From Bryobacterales bacterium (GTDB lineage: Bacteria; Acidobacteriota; Terriglobia; Bryobacterales; Bryobacteraceae), in assembly GCA_003164035.1 (NCBI GenBank), contig PLRS01000163.1, positions 1-59,226 on the forward strand: DNA of 59,226 nucleotides, read 5' to 3'. Below are positions 27,039 to 36,323 of the stretch, one piece after another. Under the pieces are notes generated by a model. That model was not told the DNA's origin. It saw nothing but the letters and a program-made list of their open reading frames with translations, and did no database searches. Position 1 is the first letter of the stretch. Every line of letters begins with the position of its first letter. The position numbers were made by a program, and so were the translations under genes.

Positions 27039-29429
27039 ATGCGTTTGAAACACACCCTCATCCTTTCTCTTTTGCTTTTGCCGGCATTCGGCGCTGTCCC
27101 CACGCCGGAAAGCCACTTCGGCCATAAAATAGGCGTCGATAACGAACTGCTCGACTGGGACAAGGTCGTTTCCTACTTCCAGGCCCTCGAAAAATCGAGC
27201 GATCGAATCAAGTTCACCGAGCTCGGCAAGACCGTCGAAGGCCGCCCGCAAATCGCGGTCACGATCTCCTCCGCGGCCAACATCAAGAACCTCGATCATT
27301 ACCTCGATATCCAGCGCCGCCTTTCCGACCCGCGCAAAATTACCCCCGCCGAAGCGGCGCGCCTGGCAGACGAGGGCAAGACCATCGTCATGATCACCTG
27401 CTCGATCCACGCCACCGAGGTCGCTTCCACCCACACCGCGGTCGAGTTCGCCTATCGCCTGCTCACCGAGGAAAATCCGAAATTCAAAGCGATTCTGGAT
27501 AACGTGATTCTGCTGCTCGAGCCTTCTCAGAACCCCGATGGGGTCGATATCGTCACGCGCTGGTACCGCCAGACTCGCGGCACGCCGTATGACGGCTCCT
27601 CGCCGCCGGAGCTGTACCACCATTATGTCGGCCACGACGACAATCGCGACTGGTACATCTTCACCCAGCCGGAAACGCGCAATACCGCAAGCCTCGAGAA
27701 CCAATGGCATCCGGAGATCGTGTACGACGTCCACCAGATGGCCCCCAATGGAGCGCGCCTGTTCGTGCCGCCGTGGATGGACCCGGTCGATCCCAACATC
27801 GATCCGATTCTCGCCAGCATTTGCAACATGATCGGAACCGGCGTCGCCACCGATCTTTATGCGGCCGGAAAAACGGGCATCGCCATCAACGGCGTCTACG
27901 ATTTCTGGTCGCCCGCTCGGCAATATCAGGCCTACCACGGTGGCGCGCGCATTCTCACCGAATCGGCCAGCGCAAGGCTGGCGTCGCCCATGACGCTCAA
28001 GCCCGAAGACATTGCCGATAATGCGCTCGGCTACAATCCGCGCGAGCGAAGCTGGAATTACCTCGTGCCCTGGATGGAAGGCACCTGGCATCTGCGCGAC
28101 ATCATCGATTATCAGGAAATCGCCTGGGAATCGCTCCTTTATCAGGCCGCGACCAAGCGTCACGACATGTTGCGGTACTTCTATCAGATCAATCGGAACA
28201 ACGTCGACCGCGCCGCGCCCAATGCATTCGTGGTTCCGGTTTTACAAAACGATCCCGGGGCTGCCAGGAAAATGTTGGAAACGCTTGCGCTCGGCGAGGT
28301 TGAAATCGAGCGCGCCAGCGACGCGTTCACCGCGGACGGCAAGCAGTACGCGCCCGGAACCTACGTGATCGGCATGCATCAACCCTATTCCGGATGGGCA
28401 AAAACGCTGCTCGAAAGGCAGGATTATCCGGATCTGCGCCTCTATCCTGGCGGTCCGCCCAAGCGTCCCTACGATGTCACCGCGCAGACCCTGCCCATGC
28501 TGATGGGCGTCGAAGTCGACACCATTAAGGACAGTTTCAAAGCCACCCTTCGGCCCGGCTCGCCATTCACTTTCGCTCTCGACCGCGCCACCCCGCAAGG
28601 CGGTTTGGCGGCGAGCGATGTGGATTCCTGGAAGGCGGTAGCCAAGATTTGGGCGTCGGGAAAAGCGGTTTACCGCGACACCGCCACCGGCGATTTCTAC
28701 ACCGGGCCCGCGAGCGGCCGCAAGGAAATCGCCCAGCCGCGCATTGGAATGTATCGGAGTTATAACCCGAGCATGGACGAAGGCTGGACGCGGTGGCTGT
28801 TTGACAATTTCGGTATCGCGCACACGGCGCTGCACAACGCCGATGTCCAAGCCGGAACCCTCCGCCAGCGTTTCGACACGATTATCATTCCCGACCAACC
28901 GCCCCAGCAAATTCTCAACGGCCACCGGGCCGGGACTATGCCGCCCGAGTATTGCGGCGGCATCGGCGAAAAAGGCGCCACCGCGCTCAAGGAATTCGTC
29001 GAGCAGGGGGGCACGCTGATTCTGCTGAATCACGCCGCCGATTTCGCTACCCAGGATCTGGGAGTGAAAGCGAAAAATGCGTTGACCGGCGTCGCCACGC
29101 GCGATTTCTACTCGCCCGGTTCTCTGCTCAACGTGAGCCTGAACACCAACAGTCCGCTGGCTTATGGAATGCCGGCGCGGATCACCCTATGGAGCGAACA
29201 GAGCCCCGCCTGGGAGGCCCCGGACGACGTCGTCGTGGCCCGCTATCCGCCCGATCACGTGCTGGCGTCTGGCTGGCTGCTCGGCGAGAAATATCTCACC
29301 GGCAAAGCCGCGCTACTCGACGTTCCGATGGGCCGCGGCCGGGTCATTTTATTCGGAATGCGCCCCCAATATCGAGGCCAGAGTTACCAGAATTTCAAAC
29401 TGCTTTTTAACGCGCTCGTTTACCACTAA
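27039..29429 (+). CDS. Exported M14-family zinc carboxypeptidase-like protein
   Basis: 796 residues from ATG 27039 (GGAGAAG upstream). Signal peptide MRLKHTLILSLLLLPAFGA. Zinc ligands H124 and E127 are in CSIHATEVAST, with a third histidine in VYDVHQMAPNG. NPDGVDIV is the M14 substrate-carboxylate motif, and RILTESASARLASP holds the likely catalytic glutamate. A long C-terminal extension (about residues 430-796) includes a glutamine-amidotransferase-like segment (ALKEFVEQGGTLILLNHAAD). This architecture is common in Acidobacteria and Bacteroidetes, with unproven specificity. It follows paralogue 4 by 42 bases in the same direction. Confidence 0.88.
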   Translation: MRLKHTLILSLLLLPAFGAVPTPESHFGHKIGVDNELLDWDKVVSYFQALEKSSDRIKFTELGKTVEGRPQIAVTISSAANIKNLDHYLDIQRRLSDPRKITPAEAARLADEGKTIVMITCSIHATEVASTHTAVEFAYRLLTEENPKFKAILDNVILLLEPSQNPDGVDIVTRWYRQTRGTPYDGSSPPELYHHYVGHDDNRDWYIFTQPETRNTASLENQWHPEIVYDVHQMAPNGARLFVPPWMDPVDPNIDPILASICNMIGTGVATDLYAAGKTGIAINGVYDFWSPARQYQAYHGGARILTESASARLASPMTLKPEDIADNALGYNPRERSWNYLVPWMEGTWHLRDIIDYQEIAWESLLYQAATKRHDMLRYFYQINRNNVDRAAPNAFVVPVLQNDPGAARKMLETLALGEVEIERASDAFTADGKQYAPGTYVIGMHQPYSGWAKTLLERQDYPDLRLYPGGPPKRPYDVTAQTLPMLMGVEVDTIKDSFKATLRPGSPFTFALDRATPQGGLAASDVDSWKAVAKIWASGKAVYRDTATGDFYTGPASGRKEIAQPRIGMYRSYNPSMDEGWTRWLFDNFGIAHTALHNADVQAGTLRQRFDTIIIPDQPPQQILNGHRAGTMPPEYCGGIGEKGATALKEFVEQGGTLILLNHAADFATQDLGVKAKNALTGVATRDFYSPGSLLNVSLNTNSPLAYGMPARITLWSEQSPAWEAPDDVVVARYPPDHVLASGWLLGEKYLTGKAALLDVPMGRGRVILFGMRPQYRGQSYQNFKLLFNALVYH

Positions 29430-29630
29430 GAGCGCTCATTTACAAAGCTCCCGGGACCGCGACATCCGCCGGACCGATGAAGGTGCCGGCCGGAGGACTG
29501 CGAGGAGTGCTCGGAATTGATCTGAATCAGGGTGGACTGTCGCTTAACCCATTCGATTCCCGCTATAATAGCGCTACCAATTAATCACTTTAGATTCAAA
29601 TGCTTACTTTCGAAAGCCGTGCCTGCCATG

Positions 29631-30320
29631 TCATCCCACGGCATGCGGTAGTTCGCGCAGTCGGCGCACGGGGGAGAACACCAGCCCCTCCGAGATCTCC
29701 CGGCCGATATGAGGTTCCAGGGTGCGCATGGGCACCGGTTCCGGTTTGCGGATAAGCCACACTGAGATGGCGGAACAGACGAACGACGCAGCGTCGAACA
29801 GCATGGCCATGGGCGCCGTAATCAGCTGCACCAGAATGCCGGCGATGCCGGGACCAGCGACTTGAGCAATCGACTCGGTCAAAGCCAGCCGGCTGTTTCC
29901 GGTAAGGATGTTCTCGCGCGCGATAAGCGAGGGCAGATAGGCCTGGTAGCTCACGTCGAACAGGACGGTCAGGATGCTGCTGCTCACCGCAACCAGATAG
30001 AGGTCTCCGATCGTCAGCCGGTGCAGCATCGCTGCCAGCGGGATGATGCCCAGCACCACGGCGCGGCCCAGATCGGCGGCAATCAGGATTGGCCGTCGAC
30101 GCAGACGGTCCACCCAGGCTCCGGCGAAGAGGCCAAATATAAGTACGGCCGCCGCGCCCACTCCGGACAGGAATCCCATCTGAAGAGGCGACGCTTTGAG
30201 GACGAGGACGGCGGTGAGGGGCAGGCCGACGCCAGTGATGCTGGATCCGATCTGCGAGATCGCCTGACCCATCCACAGCTTGCGGAAATCGGGATCGAGC
30301 CTAAATCCGTTCCCCACCAT
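29631..30320 (-). pseudogene. MFS transporter, C-terminally truncated
   Basis: 229 residues covering about the first six transmembrane helices of an MFS efflux protein: FRKLWMGQAISQIGSSITGV, LFGLFAGAWVDRLRRRPILI-type loop A motif, then helices to ISVWLIRKPEPVP. The family needs about 400 residues. Homology ends near EISEGLVF, after which the frame is unrelated sequence to a stop. The 5' end abuts transposase debris. Confidence 0.75.
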
Positions 30321-30330
30321 TTCTCGAGTG

Positions 30331-30777
30331 TCACAGGTACTTCAGGTGTTCTCCCACCGGCTGCTCGTAGCCCAGGTAGTGATACTCCTCCATCAGGCTG
30401 TTGAACAACGGCTCTTTCGAGGTACGCCGAACCTGCTCGAACTCCAGCGGCTGGAGGTTGGGTAACCGGTCTTCTATGAACACGACTGCTCTCACTGCGG
30501 GCGCCAAGCCGGGATCGTTGGACGTCAACGCGTGCCGTCCGCCGCCCTCGTGGCGAATCCGGCCCGGGGGCAGCGGCGCGGCCTGCAATTCCTCAACGCC
30601 CTTGGTCAACGTGACGCGCGACAGGCTGCAGACGCGGCTGACTCGCGAGATACCCCCATAACCAAGTTCCACGGCTTTGTTGGCAGCCACCAAGCGGCGG
30701 GCGTGTTCGTCCAGATGCGGCCATATACCAGCAAAGTACTGGGACAGTTGCGCATCGATGTCCATGCCCAACGTCAT
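30331..30777 (-). mobile_element. Composite remnant: ISAzo13-type transposase N-terminus joined to a DUF4338 (DruA-like) fragment
   Basis: The 148-codon ORF has two unrelated halves. Residues 1-91 match ISAzo13 transposase N-termini (ARRLVAANKAVELGYGGISR, SLSRVTLTKGVEEL, GGGRHALTSNDPGL). Residues about 100-148 match the DUF4338 family (FNSLMEEYHYLGYEQPVGEH followed by LKYL), also known from DruA of Druantia and from mobile elements. The join falls where the ISAzo13 catalytic domain should begin, so this is a deletion fusion of two elements and not a functional gene. No other Druantia component is present. Confidence 0.6.
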
Positions 30778-30821
30778 GACATATCAAGATGGTGGATGTA
30801 AACCTTATTGATTTACACCGC

Positions 30822-31832
30822 CTAACCGCGAAGGTAGGGCTTCATGAACTGGTCCCAGGCGTCGCGAACCGCCTGCTTGGTGGCCTCGTCGAGCGGGCGT
30901 GCCGCGTCTTGCCCCGATCGTCCGCCACCCGCCATGCTCATGGCGCGCGTTTTGGTGTTTTCCTTGAATACGCCGCGCACTACCATAAGGTAGCTGTTGG
31001 CGCCGGTGATGCTGCTGAACGCCTGGATCCGGCCGAACATGTCGAACGCCTCCCGGCGTTTGCCGGCGTGCCAGAGATCGAAGGTGGCGGCGTAGAAGTC
31101 GGAGAGCACGGTGAAGGGGCAGTGGCCCGAGAAACCGAGGCGCATCTCGTCGATCATGGTGCGCACGCCATTTCCGGAAAATACCGCCAGCTTGTCGCCG
31201 GTGCGCTCGCGGATCTCCCTCACACGGGCCAGCGGGTTGCCGGCCTCATCCTTGATGCATTTCATGGTGGGGATCTGCCTGGCCATGGCGACGATCAGGT
31301 CCACGCTCATATCGCCCCGGCTCTGCACGATCAGCGGCAACTCGGTGGCCTGGCCGAGGGCCTTGTAGTATGCCATCGTCGCCTGGTCGTCGGCTTTCTC
31401 GGGAGGCAGCGAGATGATGGCGTCGGCGCCGTTGGCAGCCGCGTGTTTGGCATACGCGACAGATCGATCGATATCGCCTTCCTTGTTTTGCACACCGATC
31501 ACCAGTGCCGTCTGGCCGCCCTTCCCGGCCGCGAGAATGGCTTCGGCGCCGTCCAGCCTCTCCTTTTCGGAAAGGCTCGCCCAGCCGCTGGCGATCTGCG
31601 GCCAGGCGAAGCCGTGGACCTTGAAACGGTTACAGAATATGACTTCGTTCCGGAGGCATTCCAGATCGAGCGTGTCGGACTCGGTGACAGGCGTCTGCCC
31701 AATGGGAAAAACGCCACGCAGCGGTTTCGTCCCCGCCGGGTAGCCGCTGCCGGCCAGCGCCAACCCCAGCGCGCCGCCGCCCAGGGTCCGTAGGAAATCC
31801 CGCCTGCCGGGAGCTGGCCAACGATCCTTCAT
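30822..31832 (-). CDS. DapA-family (dihydrodipicolinate synthase/N-acetylneuraminate lyase) protein, Tat-exported
   Basis: 336 residues from ATG 31830-31832, preceded by GGAGAG. Twin-arginine signal GRRDFLRTLGGGALGLALAG. TIM-barrel of the DapA family with the Schiff-base lysine in MKCIKDEAGNP and the earlier loop DAIISLPPEKADD. A Tat-exported DapA homologue is unlikely to make lysine; a periplasmic aldolase or dehydratase for sugar-acid-like substrates is more plausible. Spelling of the usual GTTGE motif is altered, so activity is not assured. It stands alone on its transcript. Confidence 0.8.
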   Translation of the reverse strand: MKDRWPAPGRRDFLRTLGGGALGLALAGSGYPAGTKPLRGVFPIGQTPVTESDTLDLECLRNEVIFCNRFKVHGFAWPQIASGWASLSEKERLDGAEAILAAGKGGQTALVIGVQNKEGDIDRSVAYAKHAAANGADAIISLPPEKADDQATMAYYKALGQATELPLIVQSRGDMSVDLIVAMARQIPTMKCIKDEAGNPLARVREIRERTGDKLAVFSGNGVRTMIDEMRLGFSGHCPFTVLSDFYAATFDLWHAGKRREAFDMFGRIQAFSSITGANSYLMVVRGVFKENTKTRAMSMAGGGRSGQDAARPLDEATKQAVRDAWDQFMKPYLRG

Positions 31833-31852
31833 CGATTTCTCTCCTTCCGGTC

Positions 31853-31945
31853 TTAACCGCCGACCCTCTTCATGATCTCACCGAGCGCATCGCGATTCGA
31901 TCGGATAACCGAGCCCCCGCTCAATCGGCGCAAGCGCGTTTTCCA
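31853..31945 (-). pseudogene. Possible C-terminal tail of a lost gene
   Basis: A minus-strand frame reads RLRRLSGGSVIRSNRDALGE and IMKRVGG then TAA (31853-31855), 20 bases upstream of the DapA-like start. It looks like a protein tail with no gene body upstream. The family was not recognised. Confidence 0.25.
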
Positions 31946-31961
31946 TCCCCATCGATGGGGA
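31946..31961. promoter_or_regulatory. Perfect 16-base palindrome upstream of the DapA-like gene
   Basis: TCCCCATCGATGGGGA is fully self-complementary and lies about 115 bases upstream of the DapA-like start. It could be a dimeric repressor site; no promoter boxes could be placed with confidence beside it. Confidence 0.35.
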
Positions 31962-32033
31962 ACTTAGCACACCGCTCCATAGTTCGCTAACGTATTTCCG
32001 GGCAACCGCTTCCTGATGACGGTTGCGGCTCGG

Positions 32034-33011
32034 TTAGCGCGTAAACCGCGTAGCCTTCTTGCGCTCGTGCCGCTCCAGGGCCAGGGCGATCAGGCGGTCG
32101 AGCAGGGCGGGGAATTCCAGGCCGCTGTGCTCCCACATTTTGGGGTACATGCTGATGGAAGTGAAGCCGGGGATGGTGTTGATCTCGTTCAGGTAGAGCT
32201 TGCCGGTGGCGGATTCGAGCAGGAAGTCCACGCGGCCCATGCCCTCGCACTCCACGGCTTTGAAGCATTCCACCGCCAGGCGGCGCAGTTCGGCGGTGGT
32301 AGCCGGGTCGAGTTTGGCGGGCACTTCGGTACGCGCCAGGTCCAGCAGGTACTTATCTTCGTAATCGTAGAATTCGCGCGAAGGGAGGATCTCGCAGGGC
32401 TGCGAGGCTTGGGGCGCTTGGTTGCCGAGCACGGCGCACTCCAGTTCGCGGCCTGCAATGGCGCGCTCCACTACGATTTTGAGATCGAATTCGGCGGCGA
32501 GGGCGATGGCCGCGCGCAGTTCGTCCGCATCGTGCGCCTTCGAGATACCAACCGACGAGCCGAGGTTGGCGGGTTTGACGAAAACCGGGAAGCCCAGCGC
32601 GGCGCAGGCCGGCACCGGGTCGGCGGCGCCGCGGGCGAGGGTGACATAGTCTACAATCGGCAACATGCGTTCCCGGCAGACACGCTTCATCATTTCCTTG
32701 TCCATGGAAACGGAAGACGCCATGACGCCGGCGCCGACGTAGGGCAGGTCGGCCAATTCCAGCAAGCCCTGCACCGTGCCGTCCTCTCCGAAGGTGCCGT
32801 GCAATACGGGAAACACCACGTCGATTTCGGGATGGGCGCCAGGCTCTGGCAGTATCGGGCGGGGATGCCAGCGCCCGTCCTTGTCGATCACGATTTCGCT
32901 GGTCTGGTAGCGGTCGGGGTCTAAATGGCTGATGACGGCACGGGCCGAACGGAGAGAGATTTCGTGTTCTCCGGAACGGCCGCCGAACACCACGGCAACG
33001 CGTATTTTCAT
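32034..33011 (-). CDS. ddl: D-alanine--D-alanine ligase
   Basis: 325 residues from ATG 33009-33011, which overlaps the arginase stop by four bases (ATGA). It makes D-Ala-D-Ala for peptidoglycan from two D-alanines and ATP, in the cytoplasm. Signatures: [73 protein letters not shown] (ATP-grasp) and [19 protein letters not shown]. Full length for a bacterial Ddl. A longer ORF reading upstream to 33674 is only the arginase gene in another frame. Confidence 0.95.
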   Translation of the reverse strand: MKIRVAVVFGGRSGEHEISLRSARAVISHLDPDRYQTSEIVIDKDGRWHPRPILPEPGAHPEIDVVFPVLHGTFGEDGTVQGLLELADLPYVGAGVMASSVSMDKEMMKRVCRERMLPIVDYVTLARGAADPVPACAALGFPVFVKPANLGSSVGISKAHDADELRAAIALAAEFDLKIVVERAIAGRELECAVLGNQAPQASQPCEILPSREFYDYEDKYLLDLARTEVPAKLDPATTAELRRLAVECFKAVECEGMGRVDFLLESATGKLYLNEINTIPGFTSISMYPKMWEHSGLEFPALLDRLIALALERHERKKATRFTR

Positions 33012-33922
33012 AGAATTCGTTTTCCCAATCCGGACATGATGAGCTCGACGGCGAGACTGGCCGTGCGATTGGATTCGTCGATCACCGGGTTCACCTCCAC
33101 CGCCTCCATCGAGACCATCTTGCCAGAATCGCAGATCATTTCCATTGCCAAATGAGCTTCGCGGTAAGTGGCGCCGCCGCGGACGGGCGTACCCACGCCG
33201 GGGGCGTCGGCGGGATCGACGAAATCCATGTCGAGCGAAAGGTGGAAGCCGGCGGTGCCGGCGGTGGCGATGCGGATGGCGTCGTCCATGACGGCGCGCA
33301 TGCCGCGCTCGTCGATATCGCGCATGGTGAAAGCACGGACACCGCTTTCGCGAACGAAGGCTTTCTCGACGTGGTCGACGTCGCGCAAGCCGACGATGAC
33401 GGCGTTGCGAGGCTGCACCTTGGGCGGCGGCCCGAGCAGTTCGGTCAGCTCGGGCGGCCCGGCGCCTGCCAGGCAAGCCAGCGGCATTCCGTGAATGTTG
33501 CCGCTGGGACTCGATTCGGGCGTGTTCATGTCGGCGTGGGCGTCCAGCCAGATGAGGCCGATGTTCTCTTCGCGGTCGCGAAACCATCTGGCCACGCCGC
33601 TGACCGTGCCCACCGCGACCGAGTGATCGCCGCCCAGCACTACGGGCACGAAGCCAGCGGCCAAGGCCCGGCACACGCGCTCGCCGAGCAGGCCGCAGGC
33701 GGCGGCGATTTGTTCCAGGTACTTGGCGTGAGGGTCGCCCGGGGAAGCGGCCTCGGCCTGTTCCACGGGGATGTTACCCAGGTCCGTCACTTCGTAACCC
33801 AAACCGGCCAGGCGCGCATTGAGGCCGGCTACGCGAACGGCGGATGGGCCCATATCGACGCCGCGACGGTCCTGCCCGAGATCGAGCGGCGCGCCCACGA
33901 TGGCGATGTGCGAATGCGGCAT
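33008..33922 (-). CDS. rocF: Arginase
   Basis: 304 residues of the ureohydrolase family. Manganese-ligand motifs are [30 protein letters not shown] and [14 protein letters not shown]. The N-terminus [20 protein letters not shown] is typical of arginase rather than agmatinase. It converts arginine to ornithine and urea. Its ATGA overlap with ddl implies translational coupling, an unusual pairing that may reflect supply of amino acids for wall or nitrogen metabolism, or chance. Confidence 0.92.
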   Translation of the reverse strand: MPHSHIAIVGAPLDLGQDRRGVDMGPSAVRVAGLNARLAGLGYEVTDLGNIPVEQAEAASPGDPHAKYLEQIAAACGLLGERVCRALAAGFVPVVLGGDHSVAVGTVSGVARWFRDREENIGLIWLDAHADMNTPESSPSGNIHGMPLACLAGAGPPELTELLGPPPKVQPRNAVIVGLRDVDHVEKAFVRESGVRAFTMRDIDERGMRAVMDDAIRIATAGTAGFHLSLDMDFVDPADAPGVGTPVRGGATYREAHLAMEMICDSGKMVSMEAVEVNPVIDESNRTASLAVELIMSGLGKRIL

Positions 33923-33937
33923 AGGGCTAGTGTTTCT

Positions 33938-34052
33938 CGTGGCGCGCGCACTCGTGCGTGCCGCGTCGAGTCTCTACTCGACGCCTCTGTGGCCCGCGGT
34001 AGCGGGCGTCGAGATGAGTCTCGACGCGGCACGCATGAGCGCGTGCGCCACG
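33938..34052. repeat. Nested palindromic repeat (REP/MITE-like)
   Basis: Two 48-base arms (33938-33985 and 34005-34052) are inverted copies with 42 of 48 bases matching. Each arm also holds its own hairpin, GTCGAG-6 bases-CTCGAC. The 19-base centre contains CCGCGG. It fills most of the gap between asnS and the arginase gene. Confidence 0.8.
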
Positions 34053-34078
34053 ATAGCTTATCGAGTTCCGCATGGTTC

Positions 34079-35386
34079 TTACGGCCGCAGGCGGTATAGC
34101 ATTCTTGGGAAGGCGATGGTTTCGCGAATGTGCTCCAGGCCGCAGATCCAGGCCACGCAGCGTTCGATGCCCATGCCGAAACCGCCGTGCGGGACGGTGC
34201 CGTATTTGCGCAGATCGATGTACCAGTCGAAGGCTTCCTTGGGCAGGTGGTGCTGCTCGATGCGGGCGAGCAGCAGGTCCAGATCGTGAATACGCTGGCC
34301 GCCGCCGATGATTTCGCCGTAGCCTTCCGGGGCCAGCACGTCCACGCCCAGCACGACGTCGTCGCGATCCGCCGCCGGCTGGAAGTAGAACGCCTTGAAG
34401 GCGGCGGGGAAGCGGTCGACCATGAGGGGACGGTCGCGGTCCTGGGTGAGCAGGGTTTCGTCGGTGCCGCCGAAATCCCCGCCCCATTGAATCTCGCTGC
34501 CCTTGGCCTGGAGAATGCCGATGGCTTCGTCGTAGGCGATGCGGGGGAACGGCGCTTGAATGGCTTCGAGCTTCGTGACGTCGCGCTCCAGGCGCTTCAG
34601 TTCTTCTTTTCGGTTTTCGAGCACTCGGCCCACGATCGAGACCAGCATTTCCTCGGCCACGCGCTTCACGTCTTCCAGGGTGGCGAAGGCCATTTCCGGT
34701 TCCACCATCCAGAATTCGGTAAGGTGGCGGCGGGTCTTGGATTTTTCGGCGCGGAAGGTGGGGCCGAAACAGTAGGTCTTGCCCAGCGCCATGGCCGTGG
34801 CTTCGTTGTAGAGCTGGCCGGACTGGGTGAGGTAGGCTTTGCTGTCTTCGAAATAATCCACCTCGAACAGGGTGGTGGTACCTTCGCAGGCGGCCGGGGT
34901 GAAGATGGGCGTATCGACCAGGGTGAAGCCGTGGGAATCGAAATAATCGCGCACGGCTTTGATGACTTCGTGGCGCACGCGCAGGATGGCGTGCTGGCGC
35001 TGGCTGCGCAGCCAGAGATGGCGGTGGTCCATCAGGAAATCGACGCCGTGGTCCTTGGGGGTGATGGGGTAGGGGTCGGCTTCGGAAACGCGCTGCAAGA
35101 CCTGGATCTTCTCGACGTCCATTTCGTAACCTCCGGGGGCGCGCTGTTCGGCGCGAATCCTGCCGGTGACGACAAGGGACGATTCCTGGGTGAGGTTCTT
35201 GACGGTTTCAAACAGCTCCTCGCCGAGGGTGTTTTTCACCGCCACGCATTGCATCAGGCCGGAGCCATCGCGCAGGATGGGGAAGGCGATCTTGCCGGAA
35301 CGGCGCAGGTTGTAGAGCCAGCCGGCGATCTCGACCGATTCGCCGGCGTGGGCGTGGGCTTCTTCAATACGAATTCGCGGGGTCAT
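34079..35386 (-). CDS. asnS: Asparaginyl-tRNA synthetase
   Basis: 435 residues. N-terminal OB-fold anticodon-binding domain ([20 protein letters not shown]), then a class II catalytic core: motif 2 [20 protein letters not shown] and motif 3 [20 protein letters not shown]. The [11 protein letters not shown] form and overall length fit AsnRS rather than AspRS or LysRS. It charges tRNA-Asn with asparagine. The gene follows the isomerase-like gene by 3 bases, so both are co-transcribed. Confidence 0.95.
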   Translation of the reverse strand: MTPRIRIEEAHAHAGESVEIAGWLYNLRRSGKIAFPILRDGSGLMQCVAVKNTLGEELFETVKNLTQESSLVVTGRIRAEQRAPGGYEMDVEKIQVLQRVSEADPYPITPKDHGVDFLMDHRHLWLRSQRQHAILRVRHEVIKAVRDYFDSHGFTLVDTPIFTPAACEGTTTLFEVDYFEDSKAYLTQSGQLYNEATAMALGKTYCFGPTFRAEKSKTRRHLTEFWMVEPEMAFATLEDVKRVAEEMLVSIVGRVLENRKEELKRLERDVTKLEAIQAPFPRIAYDEAIGILQAKGSEIQWGGDFGGTDETLLTQDRDRPLMVDRFPAAFKAFYFQPAADRDDVVLGVDVLAPEGYGEIIGGGQRIHDLDLLLARIEQHHLPKEAFDWYIDLRKYGTVPHGGFGMGIERCVAWICGLEHIRETIAFPRMLYRLRP

Positions 35387-35389
35387 TGC

Positions 35390-36220
35390 TTAGAGTTGTT
35401 CCAGGCGGTCGAAAATCTGCTTTGCGGCTTCGAGCGCGTTGGAAATTTCGGGCTTTTCCTTCAGCTCCAGAAGCAGCGGGTATCGCTCTTCGCCGCCGCG
35501 CAGCAACTCCATGGTCTTTTTCCAGTCTATGGTTCCCGTCTCGCTCATGGTGGGGAACAGGTGCTGGTCGGTCTTGCCATCGTTGTCGTGGACGTGGGTG
35601 GAGCGGATGCGGTCCTTCATGAGGACGAAAGCGGCTTCGACGCCTTCCGCAAGGTTGGCGTGGCCGGTGTCGAAGGCGAAGTTCAGACGCAGGTGCGTGA
35701 GCGCGTCGAATTGCACCAGGCGGGCGGCGCTGGATAGTTCGTTGGGAATATTTTCGAGCAGAATCTCGACGCCGCGCTGTCCGGCGAAGATTTTCAGCTC
35801 TTCGAGGGCGGCAAAGGCGGCGTCGACTTTGCGCAAATCGAACTCTTCGCCGCTCACGCCGAGGTGCTGGACCAGGTAGCGGCAAGGAACGGTCTCGGCG
35901 ATTTCGAGCGCGCGCTTGATTTCGTCCACCGCCTGCAAACGCAAGCCCTTGACCGTATGGGTGAGGGTGATGACGGCGTGAGGCCCGGAGCGGCCCCAGA
36001 TTTCATCCGTATACATGGGCGAATGGAGCGCGTGGAGCTTCAGCTCGGAATCGCGAAACCAGTGGCTGAGCTCGGCGATCTGGGCCTTATCGCGATAATC
36101 CAGATGCTGCCGGGCGCAAAAGATTTCCACCGCCGGAAAACCGGCCTGTTGCACCCTGCCGAGCAGAGCCGTGGTGAGGCGGTGATTGACGAAGACGTGC
36201 GTGGAGAGGACGTGCTTCAT
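35390..36220 (-). CDS. Sugar phosphate isomerase/epimerase-like TIM-barrel protein (AP endonuclease 2 superfamily)
   Basis: 276 residues from ATG 36218-36220; the ORF is open further upstream but that part (through the GGT 3' end) is not protein-like. Xylose-isomerase-like barrel motifs: AVEIFCARQHLDYRD, LKLHALHSPMYTDE, YLVQHLGVSGEEFD, VEILLENIPNELSSA, HLRLNFAFDTGHANLAEG, IRSTHVHDNDGKTDQHLFP and YPLLLELKEKPE. The His/Glu/Asp pattern supports a metal-dependent isomerase or epimerase. Substrate unknown. It lies directly ahead of asnS. Confidence 0.85.
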   Translation of the reverse strand: MKHVLSTHVFVNHRLTTALLGRVQQAGFPAVEIFCARQHLDYRDKAQIAELSHWFRDSELKLHALHSPMYTDEIWGRSGPHAVITLTHTVKGLRLQAVDEIKRALEIAETVPCRYLVQHLGVSGEEFDLRKVDAAFAALEELKIFAGQRGVEILLENIPNELSSAARLVQFDALTHLRLNFAFDTGHANLAEGVEAAFVLMKDRIRSTHVHDNDGKTDQHLFPTMSETGTIDWKKTMELLRGGEERYPLLLELKEKPEISNALEAAKQIFDRLEQL

Positions 36221-36323
36221 GTTATTTATCGTGGGGCGGACGCCCTGGTCCGCGCGCGGCCCCTGGTATTGCCGATCGGCCGCGCTCTTGCGCTCATTGT
36301 AAGCTCTATCACTATGCCTCGGT

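Noticed and set aside
29541-29569. Promoter at TATAAT (29564-29569)
   Set aside because: The -10 is perfect but there is no -35 at 16-18 bases, and no intact plus-strand gene follows. It also forms part of a small palindrome.
30331-30470. DruA / Druantia defence gene
   Set aside because: Only about 50 residues of DUF4338 fused to a transposase scrap, with no other Druantia genes.
32034-33674. 546-codon ORF as one protein
   Set aside because: Only its second part is Ddl. The first part is the arginase gene read in another frame.
34130-35737. 535-codon plus-strand ORF opposite asnS
   Set aside because: Fully antisense to asnS and the isomerase-like gene; no recognisable motif.
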